From the NCBI RefSeq assembly GCF_000372525.1, contig NZ_AQUR01000075.1, positions 1-64,000 on the forward strand: a stretch of 64,000 nucleotides of DNA, in the 5' to 3' direction. How positions within the stretch are numbered: the first letter of the stretch is position 1; the number at the start of each line of letters is the position of its first letter. The DNA comes from Cupriavidus neocaledonicus (lineage in GTDB: Bacteria; Pseudomonadota; Gammaproteobacteria; Burkholderiales; Burkholderiaceae). The position numbers and the translations under genes were made by a program. Positions 16,541 to 26,359 of this stretch are shown here, one piece after another. Under the pieces are notes generated by a model that did not search any database, had not been told where the DNA came from, and saw nothing but the letters and a program-made list of their open reading frames with translations.

Positions 16541-17947
16541 ATGTCGTCACACGTCATTTCCATCTCGGTGCTCGGGCTGATGTTCGTCATCGCCACGGTA
16601 CTGCGTGTCAACATGGGCGCGCTGGCCTTTGTCGGTGCCTTCCTGGTCGGCACCCTGGTCGCGGCCATGCCGGCCAAGGCCATCCTTGCCGGCTTTCCCG
16701 TCGACCTGTTCCTGACCCTGGTCGGCATTACCTACCTGTTCGCGGTGGCGCAGAACAACGGCACCATCGACTGGCTGGTGCGGCTCGCGGTGCGGGCCGT
16801 GGGCGGCCGGATCGCCGCCATTCCGTGGATCATGTTCATGATCGCGGCGCTGCTGACGTCGGTCGGCGCGGTCAGCCCGGCGGCGGTGGCCATCATCGCG
16901 CCGATCGCGCTGGGCTTTGCCGCGCGCTACGGCATCAACCCGCTGCTGATGGGCCTGATGGTCATCCATGGCGCGCAGGGCGGCGGCTTTTCGCCGATCA
17001 GCATCTATGGCGGCATCACCAACAAGATCGTGCAGAAGGCCGGGCTGCCGCTCAACGAGATGGCGACGGCGTTCGCCAGCCTGGGCGTCAACCTCGCGGT
17101 GGCCGCCGGCCTCTTCGTTGCGCTGGGCGGTCTGCGCCTGATGCGGCAATCGGCGCCGGCAGCGGCCGCGCCGCAAGCGGTGGCTGGCGGCGTGCTGGCC
17201 ATGAGGGCGCCGTTCGGCGCGCGTACCGTGCCGGCACAGGGCGCGCAGGTCTACGGCGACGCGGAAGCCGAGGCCGGCCTCGAAGAGCGGAAGACCATGG
17301 CGCGCGACCGCGCTGCGCTGCTCGGCAGCGAAGCCGAAGCTGCAGCCGCGGCCCCGGCCGGCCTCTACCAGTACCTGACCGTGGGCGGCCTGGTCGCGCT
17401 GGCGGTGCTGACGCTCTATTTCAAGCTCGATATCGGCTTTGTCTCGCTGACCATCGCGCTGCTGCTCACGCTGATCGCGCCGGAACTGCAGAAGCGCGCG
17501 CTGGGCCAGGTGTCGTGGCCCGAGATCATGCTGATCGTCGGCGTCAGCACCTTCGTCGGGGTGATGGACAAGATGGGCACCATCGACTTCGTCGGCCATA
17601 GCGTGGCGGGCCTGACGTCGCCGCTGATGGCCGCGCTGCTGCTGTGCGTGGTCGGCGCGGTGGTGTCGGCCTTCGCCTCGTCGACCGCCGTGCTGGGGTC
17701 GCTGATCCCGCTGGCCGTGCCGTTCCTGCAGCAGGGATCGGACGTGGGCGCGATCGGCTTTATCGCCGCGATGGCGGTGTCCTCGACCATCGTCGACGTC
17801 AGCCCGTTCTCGACCAACGGCGCGCTGGTGCTCGCCAACGCGCAGGGCGTGGATCGGCAGGCCTTCTTCCGCACGCTGCTGATCTATGGCGCGCTGGTCA
17901 CCGTGATCGCGCCGGTGGTGCTGTGGCTTGTCTTCGTCGTGCTTTGA
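16541..17947 (+). CDS. matC: Malonate/dicarboxylate carrier, MatC type
   Basis: The 468-residue membrane protein has roughly 11-12 hydrophobic segments. Its N-terminal half (LGLMFVIATVLRVNMGALAF...AILAGFPVDLFLTLVGITYLF) fits the MatC N-terminal domain of dicarboxylate carriers, and the second half repeats the ion-transporter fold with SSTAVLGSLIPLAVP and VSPFSTNGALVLANA. A hydrophilic, alanine-rich loop of about 75 residues separates the halves. Position next to the malonate decarboxylase genes, and absence of the usual mdcL/mdcM or mdcF transporter genes, points to malonate uptake. The ATG at 16541 follows CGGAG; upstream in-frame sequence looks non-coding. Confidence 0.85.
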   Translation: MSSHVISISVLGLMFVIATVLRVNMGALAFVGAFLVGTLVAAMPAKAILAGFPVDLFLTLVGITYLFAVAQNNGTIDWLVRLAVRAVGGRIAAIPWIMFMIAALLTSVGAVSPAAVAIIAPIALGFAARYGINPLLMGLMVIHGAQGGGFSPISIYGGITNKIVQKAGLPLNEMATAFASLGVNLAVAAGLFVALGGLRLMRQSAPAAAAPQAVAGGVLAMRAPFGARTVPAQGAQVYGDAEAEAGLEERKTMARDRAALLGSEAEAAAAAPAGLYQYLTVGGLVALAVLTLYFKLDIGFVSLTIALLLTLIAPELQKRALGQVSWPEIMLIVGVSTFVGVMDKMGTIDFVGHSVAGLTSPLMAALLLCVVGAVVSAFASSTAVLGSLIPLAVPFLQQGSDVGAIGFIAAMAVSSTIVDVSPFSTNGALVLANAQGVDRQAFFRTLLIYGALVTVIAPVVLWLVFVVL

Positions 17948-18085
17948 TTGCGGTTGCCCCGACGCCTGACCATGAAACTGCTTGCGAGCCGGCGCTGGAT
18001 AGCCCAGTCCAGTTGGCCGCCCAGCGGTGCACACCGGCCCACACGCGGCTAAGATAGGAACCTGCCCCCACCATCGCCCCGACCC

Positions 18086-19003
18086 ATGAGAATCCGCATC
18101 GGCGAAGAGATCACCTTCCGCAAGCTCGAAGCCCTGCTGGCGTTCATGGAATCGGGCAACCTGGCCAAGGCGGCCGAGATCCTCGATACCAGCACGGTCA
18201 GCGTGCACCGCGCGCTGCATTCGCTGGAAGAGGGCACCAGCTGCGCGCTGTTCCGCCACGAGGGCCGCAACCTGATCCCGACCGATGCCGCCCATGTGCT
18301 GGCGGATACGGCCCGGGAAGTGCTCAAGACCATGGCCGACGGCATCCGCGCCACGCGCGAGGCCGCCGGCTTTTCGGCCGACCACCTCAAGATCGGGTCG
18401 CTTTATTCGCTGACGGTCCAGACCGTGCCGAAGGTCGTGATCGGGCTGAAGCTGCGGCGCCCGGAACTGCAGACCGAGCTGGTGCTGGGATCGAACGCGG
18501 ACCTGTTGCAGAAGCTCAAGCAGGGCTCGATCGATGCCGCGCTGATGGCCGTGCCCGAGCCCGATCCGGAGATCGAGTCGATCCCGCTGTTCGAGGACGA
18601 TATCTTCTTCGCGGCGCCGGCCGATTCACCCTATGCCTCGATGCCCGCGGTGGACCTGCGCGCCTGCCGCGACGAGCCCTTCGTCAGCCTGAGCGAGGGT
18701 TTCGTCACCTACAGCGGCTTTGTCGAGGCGTTCCGCATTGCTGAATTCACGCCGAATGTGGTGATGAAGGTCGGCGATATCTTTTCGCTGATGAACCTGG
18801 TGGGCGGCGGCATCGGCTATACGCTGCTGCCAGGCCGGGTCAAAGGCGTGTATTCGCGCAATGTGGCGTTCGTGCCGCTGGCCGGCGAATACGATATCAA
18901 GCAGACCATCGCCATGAACTTTCTGCGCCGGCGCGAGCGCGATCCCAACCTGCTGGCGCTGGCGGCTGCCTGCCGCATGGCAATGCGCGACGCCGACGAG
19001 TAA
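18086..19003 (+). CDS. mdcR: LysR-type regulator of malonate utilisation
   Basis: The 305-residue protein has an N-terminal winged helix-turn-helix (FRKLEALLAFMESGNLAKAAEILDTSTVSVHRALHSLEE) and a LysR effector-binding domain. The GNLAKAAEILDTSTVSVHRALH helix pair resembles MdcR of Klebsiella and Pseudomonas, which activates the mdc genes with malonate as inducer. It lies between matC and mdcA in the same direction, 135 bases before mdcA, rather than divergent as is usual for LysR regulators. Assignment to malonate rests on context and overall resemblance. Confidence 0.85.
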   Translation: MRIRIGEEITFRKLEALLAFMESGNLAKAAEILDTSTVSVHRALHSLEEGTSCALFRHEGRNLIPTDAAHVLADTAREVLKTMADGIRATREAAGFSADHLKIGSLYSLTVQTVPKVVIGLKLRRPELQTELVLGSNADLLQKLKQGSIDAALMAVPEPDPEIESIPLFEDDIFFAAPADSPYASMPAVDLRACRDEPFVSLSEGFVTYSGFVEAFRIAEFTPNVVMKVGDIFSLMNLVGGGIGYTLLPGRVKGVYSRNVAFVPLAGEYDIKQTIAMNFLRRRERDPNLLALAAACRMAMRDADE

Positions 19004-19138
19004 GGCACCCGGGCGGCGTTGCGGCCACGCCCGAGTCTCGCTTCCGGCCAGCGTAACGGTTCGTTTCCCGGCGTGATTGCTTGGTGAAGTCCGCGTGTTT
19101 AAGGTGGAGCCATCAGACCGACACCAGCCGGAGACGCG

Positions 19139-20797
19139 ATGACCCACACCAGCACGGGCCGACAGTGGAATACCCGCAGGCAAGCCAAGGCGCGCCGCAA
19201 GCAGAACGCCGCAGCCGTTGCCGATGGCAAGGTGGTGCCGACCAGCGACATCGTCGCGTTCCTGGAGGCCGTGCTGGCGTGCGGCGACCGCGTGGTGCTG
19301 GAGGGCAACAACCAGAAGCAGGCCGACTTCCTGTCGCGCGCGCTGGCGCAGGTCGATCCGGCGCGCGTCAATGCGCTCCACATGATCATCCCCAGCGTCA
19401 GCCGGGTCGAGCACCTCGACCTGTTCGAACGCGGCATCGCGCGCAAGCTCGATTTCTCGTACGCGGGGGCGCAGAGCATCCGCATCTCGCAGTTCCTGGA
19501 GGACGGGCAGCTCGAAGTCGGCGCGATCCATACCTATATCGAGCTGTATTCGCGGCTGTACGTGGACCTGGTGCCCAATGTGGTGCTGATCGCCGGCTAC
19601 AAGGCCGATCGGCAGGGCAACCTCTATACCGGCCCGAGCACCGAGGATACGCCGGCGCTGGTCGAGGCCGCGGCCTTCCGCGACGGGCTGGTGATCGCGC
19701 AGGTCAACGAGATCGTCGACGACCCCGCGGGCCTGCCGCGCGTCGACGTGCCGGGCTCATGGATCGACTACGTGGTGCAGGCGGACCAGCCGTTCTTCTG
19801 CGAACCGCTGTTCACGCGCGACCCGCGGCTGATCAAGCCGGTGCACGTGCTGATGGCAATGATGGCGATCCGCGGCATCTACGAGCGCCACCAGGTGCAG
19901 TCGCTCAACCATGGCATCGGCTTCAACACCGCGGCGATCGAGCTGATCCTGCCGACCTATGGCGAGTCGCTCGGTCTCAAAGGCAGGATCTGCAAGTACT
20001 GGACGCTCAACCCGCACCCGACCCTGATTCCGGCGATCGAGACCGGCTGGGTCGAGAGCGTGCACAGCTTCGGCAGCGAACTCGGCATGGAGGCCTATGT
20101 CGCCGCGCGGCCGGACGTGTTCTTCACCGGCTCGGACGGCTCGATGCGCTCGAACCGGGCCTTCTGCCAGCTTGCCGGCCAGTACGCGGTCGACCTGTTC
20201 ATCGGCTCGACGCTGCAGATCGACGGCGACGGCCATTCTTCCACGGTGACGCGCGGGCGGCTGTCGGGCTTTGGCGGCGCGCCCAACATGGGGCACCAGC
20301 CGGGCGGGCGCCGCCACCCGACGCCGGCCTGGCTCGACCTGATCGAGACCGACGACCCGCTTGCGCGCGGCCGCAAGCTGGTGGTGCAGATGGTCGAGAC
20401 CTTCCAGGCGGGCGGCAAGCCGACCTTTGTCGAATCGATGGATGCGGTCGAGGTCGCGCGCGAAAGCGGCATGCCGCTGGCGCCGGTGATGATCTACGGC
20501 GACGACGTCACGCACGTGCTGACCGAAGAAGGCATTGCCTACCTGTACAAGGCGCAATCGCTGGAGGAGCGGCGCCGCATGATTGCCGCCGTGGCCGGCG
20601 TCACGCCCATCGGCCTGAAGCACGATCCCGCCACCACGCGCCGGATGCGCAGCGACGGCCTGATCGCGCTGCCGGAAGACCTGGGCGTGCAGCGCAGCCA
20701 GGCCACGCGCAGCCTGCTGGCGGCCAAGAGCATGGCGGACCTGGTCGACTGGTCCGGCGGTCTGTACGAGCCGCCGGCACGCTTCCGGAGCTGGTGA
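19139..20797 (+). CDS. mdcA: Malonate decarboxylase alpha subunit (acetyl-S-ACP:malonate ACP transferase)
   Basis: MdcA exchanges acetate for malonate on the thioester carrier protein, the entry step of biotin-independent malonate decarboxylation. The 552 residues match the family length and carry the characteristic [12 protein letters not shown] start, [77 protein letters not shown], and a C-terminal [12 protein letters not shown]. The start follows CCGGAGACG. It is the first of seven tightly packed mdc genes; its stop overlaps the start of mdcB. Confidence 0.97.
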   Translation: MTHTSTGRQWNTRRQAKARRKQNAAAVADGKVVPTSDIVAFLEAVLACGDRVVLEGNNQKQADFLSRALAQVDPARVNALHMIIPSVSRVEHLDLFERGIARKLDFSYAGAQSIRISQFLEDGQLEVGAIHTYIELYSRLYVDLVPNVVLIAGYKADRQGNLYTGPSTEDTPALVEAAAFRDGLVIAQVNEIVDDPAGLPRVDVPGSWIDYVVQADQPFFCEPLFTRDPRLIKPVHVLMAMMAIRGIYERHQVQSLNHGIGFNTAAIELILPTYGESLGLKGRICKYWTLNPHPTLIPAIETGWVESVHSFGSELGMEAYVAARPDVFFTGSDGSMRSNRAFCQLAGQYAVDLFIGSTLQIDGDGHSSTVTRGRLSGFGGAPNMGHQPGGRRHPTPAWLDLIETDDPLARGRKLVVQMVETFQAGGKPTFVESMDAVEVARESGMPLAPVMIYGDDVTHVLTEEGIAYLYKAQSLEERRRMIAAVAGVTPIGLKHDPATTRRMRSDGLIALPEDLGVQRSQATRSLLAAKSMADLVDWSGGLYEPPARFRSW

Positions 20798-21753
20798 TGG
20801 CGGGCGCCACCGCAAGGATCCTGCAAGCGCCGGCCTCGTACGAGCCCGCGCAGCGCCCGGCGTCGGCCCATGCCGAGGCGCTGGCGGGACTCGCCGTCGG
20901 CGCCATTGCCGAAGAGGCGCGGCTCTCGCCCAAGCCCGGCCTGGTCGACAGCCGCGGCAACGGGGCCCATGCCGACCTTAGCTTACCGCTGATGCTGCGC
21001 TCGGCGCACGCGCTGGGGCCGTCGTTCGCGGCCATGGCCGATGCCGGCCTGCAGGCGCCGCGAGTGGGCTATGGCCTGCGCGAGCAGCTGGGCGCGCTCG
21101 GCCGCGAGGCCGAGGCCGTGATGCTGGCCGCCACCGGCGGCGTCAACACGCATCGCGGCGCGATCTGGTGCATCGGCCTGCTGGTCGGCGCCGCGGCGCA
21201 CGCGCGTGCGGCAGGGCTGGCCGCCAGTGCCGGGGCGATCAGCGCCACGGCGGGCGCCATTGCCTCGCTGGCAGACCGGCACCGGCCGGTGCTCACCGGC
21301 AACAAGGGCGAACTCGCCTGCCTGGCCTACGGTGTCGGCGGCGCGCGCGCGCAGGCGCGCGCGGGCTTTCCGCATGTGACGCGGCTGGCGCTGCCGGCGC
21401 TGCAGCGCAGCCGCGCGCGCGGCGATACCGAAGCGACGGCACGCCTGAACGCGCTGCTGGCGCTGATGAGCGAGCTGGACGATACCTGCGTGCTGGCCAG
21501 GTCGGGGCGGCCCGGGCTCGACTACATGCAGGCCGGTGCCAGGGCGGTGCTGTCGGCAGGCGGCGCAGGCACCGTGGCCGGACGGCGCCAGCTGCGCAGC
21601 CTCGACGCCGGCATGCTGGCCAGGCGCGCCTCGCCGGGCGGCGCCGCGGACCTGCTGGCCGCGACGATCTTCCTCGACCGGCTGTCGCGGGACGGGACTG
21701 CCGGCATGACGGCTGCAAGATCGGCCGCGAACAACGACTCCAGGAGACTGTGA
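20797..21753 (+). CDS. mdcB: Triphosphoribosyl-dephospho-CoA synthase
   Basis: MdcB makes 2'-(5''-triphosphoribosyl)-3'-dephospho-CoA from ATP and dephospho-CoA, the precursor of the carrier prosthetic group. The 318-residue sequence shows the CitG/MdcB pattern: [37 protein letters not shown], and [17 protein letters not shown]. The ATG overlaps the mdcA stop (TGATG), supporting this start even though the frame opens far upstream. The next gene starts on its last base. Confidence 0.95.
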   Translation: MAGATARILQAPASYEPAQRPASAHAEALAGLAVGAIAEEARLSPKPGLVDSRGNGAHADLSLPLMLRSAHALGPSFAAMADAGLQAPRVGYGLREQLGALGREAEAVMLAATGGVNTHRGAIWCIGLLVGAAAHARAAGLAASAGAISATAGAIASLADRHRPVLTGNKGELACLAYGVGGARAQARAGFPHVTRLALPALQRSRARGDTEATARLNALLALMSELDDTCVLARSGRPGLDYMQAGARAVLSAGGAGTVAGRRQLRSLDAGMLARRASPGGAADLLAATIFLDRLSRDGTAGMTAARSAANNDSRRL

Positions 21754-22070
21754 TGGAACAACTGCGCTTTGAATTCCCGGCGGGACAACCCGCCACCGGA
21801 CGCGTACTGGTCGGCGTGGTGGGGTCGGGCGACCTCGAGGTAGTGGTCGAGCCAGGCCAGGGCGGCAAGACCACGGTAGAGGTCACCACCTCGATCAATG
21901 GCTACGGCCGCGTCTGGGATGCGCAGCTCTCGCGCGTCTTCGCCGCAGAGCCGCGCGCATCGATGCAGATCCGCATCCACGACTTCGGCGCAACGCCGGG
22001 CGTGGTCGGCATGCGCCTGGCGGAAGCCTTTGAAGCGCTGGGCGGCCCGCAACAAGGAGACGGCGCATGA
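21753..22070 (+). CDS. mdcC: Malonate decarboxylase acyl carrier protein (delta subunit)
   Basis: The 105-residue carrier holds the phosphoribosyl-dephospho-CoA arm through a serine; S25 in VVGSGDLEVVV is in the position known for Klebsiella MdcC. The body (VEVTTSINGYGRVWDAQLSRVF, QIRIHDFGATPGVVGMRLAEAFE) fits the citrate-lyase-gamma-like carrier family. The ribosome binding site AGGAGACTG lies inside the end of mdcB. Its stop overlaps mdcD by four bases. Confidence 0.95.
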   Translation: MEQLRFEFPAGQPATGRVLVGVVGSGDLEVVVEPGQGGKTTVEVTTSINGYGRVWDAQLSRVFAAEPRASMQIRIHDFGATPGVVGMRLAEAFEALGGPQQGDGA

Positions 22071-22918
22071 ACACGGCGGAACTGCTGGCGCGCAACAGCT
22101 TTATCGAACTCGGCGCACGCGAGCGCGCGCGTGCATTGCTCGATCCGGGCACTTTCCGCGAGCTGGCGGGGCCGTTCGACGGCCTGCAGTCGCCGTGGCT
22201 GCCGCCGCAGGGCGTGGTGCCGCAGAGCGATGACGGCGTGGTGGTGGCCAAGGGGCGCATCGACGGCATGCCGGTGGTGGTGCTGGCCATCGAGGGCGCC
22301 TTCCAGGGCGGCAGCATGGGCGAGGTCGGCGGCGCCAAGATCGCCGGCGCGCTGGAACTGGCGGCCGACGACAACCGCCGCGGCGAACCGACGCGCGCGG
22401 TGCTGCTGCTGGAAACCGGCGGCGTGCGGCTGCAGGAGGCCAATCTTGGCCTGGCCGCGATTGCCGAGATCCATGCCGCAATCGTCGACCTGCGCCGCTA
22501 CCAGCCGGTGGTCGGCGTGATCGCGGGGCAGGTGGGCTGTTTTGGCGGCATGTCGATCGCGGCCGGCCTGTGCAGCGCGCTGGTGATGACGCAGGAGGGC
22601 CGGCTGGGACTGAACGGCCCGGCAGTGATCGAGCAGGAGGCGGGCATCGCCGAGTACGACTCGCGCGACCGGCCCTTTATCTGGAGCTTCACCGGCGGCA
22701 CGCAGCGCGTCGCCACCGGCTTTGCCGATGCGTTTGTCGACGACGATTGCGACGCCATGCGCGCGCAGGTTGCCGCGCTACTGCGCGAGCCGGTCGCCGC
22801 CAGCCACCGCAGCGAGCAAGTCGCGCAATACCTCGCCGCGCTGCAGGCGTACGACGCCAGCGCCCAACCCACGCCTGCGCAGGTGCGGGCACTGTTTCAA
22901 CGGGGGACCGACGCATGA
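22067..22918 (+). CDS. mdcD: Malonate decarboxylase beta subunit
   Basis: MdcD, with MdcE, decarboxylates malonyl-S-ACP to acetyl-S-ACP and CO2. The 283 residues belong to the crotonase/carboxyltransferase superfamily: GAFQGGSMGEVGGAKIAGALELA, GQVGCFGGMSIAAGLC, and LGLNGPAVIEQEAGIAEYDSRDRPFIW. The ATGA overlaps with mdcC and with mdcE indicate translational coupling, as expected for subunits made in fixed ratio. Confidence 0.96.
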   Translation: MNTAELLARNSFIELGARERARALLDPGTFRELAGPFDGLQSPWLPPQGVVPQSDDGVVVAKGRIDGMPVVVLAIEGAFQGGSMGEVGGAKIAGALELAADDNRRGEPTRAVLLLETGGVRLQEANLGLAAIAEIHAAIVDLRRYQPVVGVIAGQVGCFGGMSIAAGLCSALVMTQEGRLGLNGPAVIEQEAGIAEYDSRDRPFIWSFTGGTQRVATGFADAFVDDDCDAMRAQVAALLREPVAASHRSEQVAQYLAALQAYDASAQPTPAQVRALFQRGTDA

Positions 22919-23751
22919 ACGCACCACTTCATTCCGCTGCCGCCCGCGAAGCCAGCCGCGGCGAACGCTGGCTGCAGGCGCTGGCGCCGGCGGCCTCGCG
23001 CGTGCCGGGCTATCCGGACTCGGTGCAGGTGGCCGATGGCGAACTGGCCGGCACCGCGGTGCGCTGGATTGCGCTGGTCCCCGATGCCGCCAGCCGCTTT
23101 CCGCGCGCGCGCAACGGCGAAGCCGGTCTGCTCGAGGGCTGGTCGCTGGCGCGCGCGGTGCGCGAGGCGATCGCGGCGGACCGCGCCGCGCCGGCCAGGC
23201 GTGCTATCGTGGCGATCGTCGATACGCCCAGCCAGGCGTACGGCCGTCGCGAGGAGGCACTCGGCATCCACCAGTCGCTGGCCGGCGCGGTGGCTGCATA
23301 TGCCGAGGCCCGCCTGGCCGGGCATCCGGTGGTGGCGCTGATCGTCGGGCGCGCCATGTCCGGCGCCTTCCTCGCGCACGGCTACCAGGCCAGCCGGATC
23401 ATCGCGCTCAATGACCGGGGCGTGCTGGTGCATGCGATGGGCAAGGAAGCGGCCGCCCGCATCACCATGCGCACGGTCGAGGACCTGGAGGCGCTGGCGT
23501 CGACGGTGCCGCCGATGGCCTACGACATCGAGAACTTCGCCACGCTGGGCATCCTGTGGCGGCTGATCGACGTCGAGTCGGCCAGCGCACCGCTGGCAGC
23601 CGATGTGCAACGCGCGCGCGACACCATCCTGGCCGCGCTGGCCGACATCCGCCGCGACCCCTCCCAAGGCCTCGAGGGCCGCCTGGGCGGCACCAACCGG
23701 AAGGCGTCGGCAGAGGTGCGCGCGTGCCTGGCGCGGCAATGGCAAGCCTGA
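22915..23751 (+). CDS. mdcE: Malonate decarboxylase gamma subunit
   Basis: The 278-residue partner of MdcD has the carboxyltransferase-type VDTPSQAYGRREEALGIHQSLAGAVAAYAEARLAGHPVVALIVGRAMSGAFLAHG signature of MdcE. The start at MNAPLHSAAAREAS overlaps the mdcD stop by four bases; the frame is open further upstream but that would lie inside mdcD. The last residues overlap mdcG by 13 bases. Confidence 0.96.
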   Translation: MNAPLHSAAAREASRGERWLQALAPAASRVPGYPDSVQVADGELAGTAVRWIALVPDAASRFPRARNGEAGLLEGWSLARAVREAIAADRAAPARRAIVAIVDTPSQAYGRREEALGIHQSLAGAVAAYAEARLAGHPVVALIVGRAMSGAFLAHGYQASRIIALNDRGVLVHAMGKEAAARITMRTVEDLEALASTVPPMAYDIENFATLGILWRLIDVESASAPLAADVQRARDTILAALADIRRDPSQGLEGRLGGTNRKASAEVRACLARQWQA

Positions 23752-24395
23752 CGATCGCCGCACCCGCGCCGCACGACCTGGTCTGGCTGGACGACCCGGC
23801 CAGCGCGCTGGCGCGCGTGGCGCTGCCGGCGTGGGTCTCGCTGCCGGCGCTGCACGACACGCCGGTGGTCGTGCGGCGCGACGGCCGCCGGCCCGGGGAG
23901 GTCCCGGTCGGCCTGCGCGGCCGCACGCGCGCCGAGCGCTTCGGCACGTGGATTGCGCCGTCGGCAATCCGCAAACTCGTCACGCCGATGGACCTGGCCG
24001 CCGTGCGTGCCTGGCGCCTGCGCCCGGACCTGACGGCATTGCCTGCGATCCGCGCGCTGGAGGCCATCGCCGGCCGGCTCGATGCCGCCGGCATGCGCTG
24101 GGGCGTAACCGGCAGCGCCGGCTTCTCGCTCGCGTGCGCGGCCAACGTGCTGCATGCCGACAGCGACCTCGACCTGGTCGTGCAGGCAGACCAGCCGCTG
24201 CCCGGCAGCCAGATCAGGCTGCTTGACCAACTGCAGCGCACCGCGCCGGTCCGCGTCGACATCCAGATCGCGACGCCGTTCGGCGGCTTTGCGCTGCTGG
24301 AGCGCCTGCGCAGCGGGGCCAGGGTGCTGCTGAAGACCGAGCACGGTCCGTGCCTGTGCGACGACCCGTGGCATCCATCGCCATGCAAGTCCTGA
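23739..24395 (+). CDS. mdcG: Phosphoribosyl-dephospho-CoA transferase (holo-ACP synthase)
   Basis: MdcG attaches the nucleotide arm made by MdcB to Ser of MdcC. The 218-residue protein has the nucleotidyltransferase-like GSAGFSLACA followed by SDLDLVVQA, giving the acidic metal site, plus WGVTGSAG and FGTWIAPSAI typical of MdcG. The ATG at 23739 was chosen; a GTG five codons earlier (23724) is equally possible. It overlaps both neighbours by 13 bases. Confidence 0.92.
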   Translation: MASLTIAAPAPHDLVWLDDPASALARVALPAWVSLPALHDTPVVVRRDGRRPGEVPVGLRGRTRAERFGTWIAPSAIRKLVTPMDLAAVRAWRLRPDLTALPAIRALEAIAGRLDAAGMRWGVTGSAGFSLACAANVLHADSDLDLVVQADQPLPGSQIRLLDQLQRTAPVRVDIQIATPFGGFALLERLRSGARVLLKTEHGPCLCDDPWHPSPCKS

Positions 24396-25312
24396 TCACG
24401 TTCCCCGGGCAGGGAACGCAGCGGCCCGGCATGCTGAAGGACCTGCCAGACGATCCGGCCGTGGCGTCCGTGCTGGCGCAAGCGGAGCAGGTGCTGCAAG
24501 TGGCGGCGGCCGAGATGGATACGCCCGAGCGCCTGCAATCCACGGTCTGGACCCAGCTGTGCCTGCTGACGTCAGGCGTGGCGATGGCACGGTGCCTGGG
24601 CGCGCACGGCGCTCGCGCCGATGCCGTGGCAGGCCTTTCCATCGGCGCGTATGCCGCCGCCGTGACTGCCGGCGTGCTTGCCTTTGCCGATGCCTTGCGG
24701 CTGGTGCGCCTGCGCGCCGAGCTGATGGCGCAGGCCTATCCCGGCGGCTACGGCATGACGGCCATCCTGGGCTTGGACCGCCATCGGCTCGCACCGCTGG
24801 TGGCGCAGGTGTGCTCGCCGCAACGGCCCGTATACCTGGCCAACTTCAATGCACCGACGCAGATCGTGATCGCCGGCAGCGAGGCGGCCATGGCCGAGGT
24901 ATCCGCGCTGGCGCTCGCCGCCGGCGCGCAGGCCGCGAAGCCGGTCGCCATCCCCGTGCCATCGCATTGCCGGCTGCTCGACGACGCGGCGCAGGCGCTG
25001 CAACAGGCCATGCGGGGCGTGGCGCTGCGCGCGCCCTCGCTGCGCTATTTCAGCGCGAGCAAGGCGCGCGAGCTGCGCGATCCGCGCACGATCGGCGACG
25101 ACCTGGCGCTGAACATGGCCACGCCGGTGCGCTGGCATGAAACCATGCTGCTCGCGCATGCCAATGGCGCGCGCCTGGTGCTGGAAGCGCCGCCGGGCGA
25201 TGTGCTGACGCGCCTGGCCCAGCCGGTCTTTACCGATGGCATGACCCTGGCATGCGACCGGGCACGGCTGGACTCCATCGTGGCGATCGTGAAACAGCAC
25301 GCCTCGAACTGA
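24383..25312 (+). CDS. mdcH: Malonate decarboxylase epsilon subunit (malonyl-CoA:ACP acyltransferase)
   Basis: MdcH primes the carrier by loading malonyl from malonyl-CoA. The 309 residues have the FabD-like fold: FPGQGTQRPGM at the start, the nucleophile S86 in AGLSIGAYAAAV, the RAELM arginine, and the distal histidine in PVPSHCRLLDDAA. The start at MQVLITFPGQG was preferred over an in-frame ATG eleven codons upstream, because family members begin at this strand. It is the last mdc gene; no mdcL, mdcM or mdcF follows. Confidence 0.95.
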   Translation: MQVLITFPGQGTQRPGMLKDLPDDPAVASVLAQAEQVLQVAAAEMDTPERLQSTVWTQLCLLTSGVAMARCLGAHGARADAVAGLSIGAYAAAVTAGVLAFADALRLVRLRAELMAQAYPGGYGMTAILGLDRHRLAPLVAQVCSPQRPVYLANFNAPTQIVIAGSEAAMAEVSALALAAGAQAAKPVAIPVPSHCRLLDDAAQALQQAMRGVALRAPSLRYFSASKARELRDPRTIGDDLALNMATPVRWHETMLLAHANGARLVLEAPPGDVLTRLAQPVFTDGMTLACDRARLDSIVAIVKQHASN

Positions 25313-25460
25313 CGTTCGACACGGCAACTCTGCAATGCCGGAGGTCGAATCCGCGTGCTGTCGATCAGCATTTATTGTGCAATTAACCGCCATGACCGGC
25401 CGTCGTCAGCGTTTCCCGGCATGCAGGGAATCGAGGGGAGGCGGCCTGACCGGCGAAAAA

Positions 25461-25486
25461 AAACCCGACCTGTAGAGGTCGGGTTT
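25461..25486 (-). terminator. phaP1: Intrinsic terminator of phaP1
   Basis: On the minus strand AAACCCGACC pairs with GGTCGGGTTT around six bases, and the run continues to eight T. It is a textbook intrinsic terminator about 170 bases past the phaP1 stop. Read rightward it could also end mdc transcription. Confidence 0.85.
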
Positions 25487-25579
25487 AACGATACCTTTGG
25501 ACAAGGAGACCGCGGTACCGAGGAGACATCGGCAGACAAGGCAGCGCCGGGCCGGTCGGTCATGGCACTCCCTTCATCG

Positions 25580-25640
25580 TTGGCAAAGCCCACGGCATGC
25601 GTGGCATGGGCTTTGCCAACGGACCGGCCGCAGCCGGTCC
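25580..25640 (-). other. Two hairpins in the phaP1 3' untranslated region
   Basis: TTGGCAAAGCCCA at 25580-25592 pairs perfectly with 25607-25619, and directly next to it GGACCGGC at 25621-25628 pairs with GCCGGTCC at 25633-25640. Both lie between the phaP1 stop and its terminator and may stabilise a very abundant mRNA. Confidence 0.5.
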
Positions 25641-25657
25641 ATCTTCAACGCTGGCTA

Positions 25658-26236
25658 TCAGGCAGCAGCGGCCTTCTTCGCCGTGGCCGTGCGGGCCGTG
25701 GCGCTGGCTTGCTGGGCAGCCTTGGTGGCAGCCGTGGCGGCGGCCTGGAAGTTGGTTTCAGCGATTTCGACCGCTTGCTTGGTCGCCTTCTGCACCGACT
25801 CGTAGGCGTTGTTGGCAGCGGAGATCGCCGACTTCACGATGGCCACGGTCGATTCCGAACCGGCCGGGGCATTCTTGGCGAAGTTCTCGACCAGGGCCTG
25901 GACGTTCTTCGAGCCTTCGGCCAGCTGGGCCTCGGCCACCTTGGCGAATTCGCTCTGGGTTTCCGAAGCGATCTCGTACAGGTGACGGGTGTAGGCCAGG
26001 GTCTTTTCGGCGACCGGCTGCACGGCTGCGGCCTGGATCGCCAGCAGTTCCTGGGCGTCCTTGGCCGACAGCGCCTTCTTGGCGTTGTCGACGTTTTCGG
26101 CGAAGGTGGCCTTGACGACCTGCAGGTTCAGTTCGACGAGCTTTTCGACGCCTTCAAACGCCTTGGTGGTCAGGCCGAACAGCGTTTCGAGGTTAGCCTT
26201 TTGTGCTGCTGCGACTTGTTCCGGGGTGAGGATCAT
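25658..26236 (-). CDS. phaP1: Phasin PhaP1, polyhydroxybutyrate granule coat protein
   Basis: The 192-residue protein starts [20 protein letters not shown] and has the amphipathic, Gln/Glu/Ala-rich helical body of the phasin 2 family, ending in an Ala/Lys-rich tail ([13 protein letters not shown]). It coats poly-3-hydroxybutyrate granules, controls their size and number, and is the most abundant granule protein in C. necator. From memory the sequence differs from C. necator H16 PhaP1 at only a few positions, and the length is the same. The ATG follows GGAGACCAGC. The frame opens 12 codons earlier, but this start matches the known N-terminus. Codon choice is strikingly uniform, as expected for high expression. 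Confidence 0.97.
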   Translation of the reverse strand: MILTPEQVAAAQKANLETLFGLTTKAFEGVEKLVELNLQVVKATFAENVDNAKKALSAKDAQELLAIQAAAVQPVAEKTLAYTRHLYEIASETQSEFAKVAEAQLAEGSKNVQALVENFAKNAPAGSESTVAIVKSAISAANNAYESVQKATKQAVEIAETNFQAAATAATKAAQQASATARTATAKKAAAA

Positions 26237-26359
26237 TGCTGGTCTCCAGTGGTGAACTTCAAGGTCAAGCAAATTAAGCCGCCTAGATGTCAGGGCCGTG
26301 ACGGTGTTGAACCCGCTTCGGCCAGCCCAGGCGCGTGGATGGGTCAGGGCGCCAATCCG

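Larger units (their letters stand above)
25313..25657. other. Gap between converging mdcH and phaP1, holding phaP1 3' structures
   Basis: No gene is visible. The right half contains three hairpins that belong to the 3' end of the phaP1 transcript (25461-25486, 25580-25619, 25621-25640). The left part, 25313-25450, shows nothing I recognise. Confidence 0.6.
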
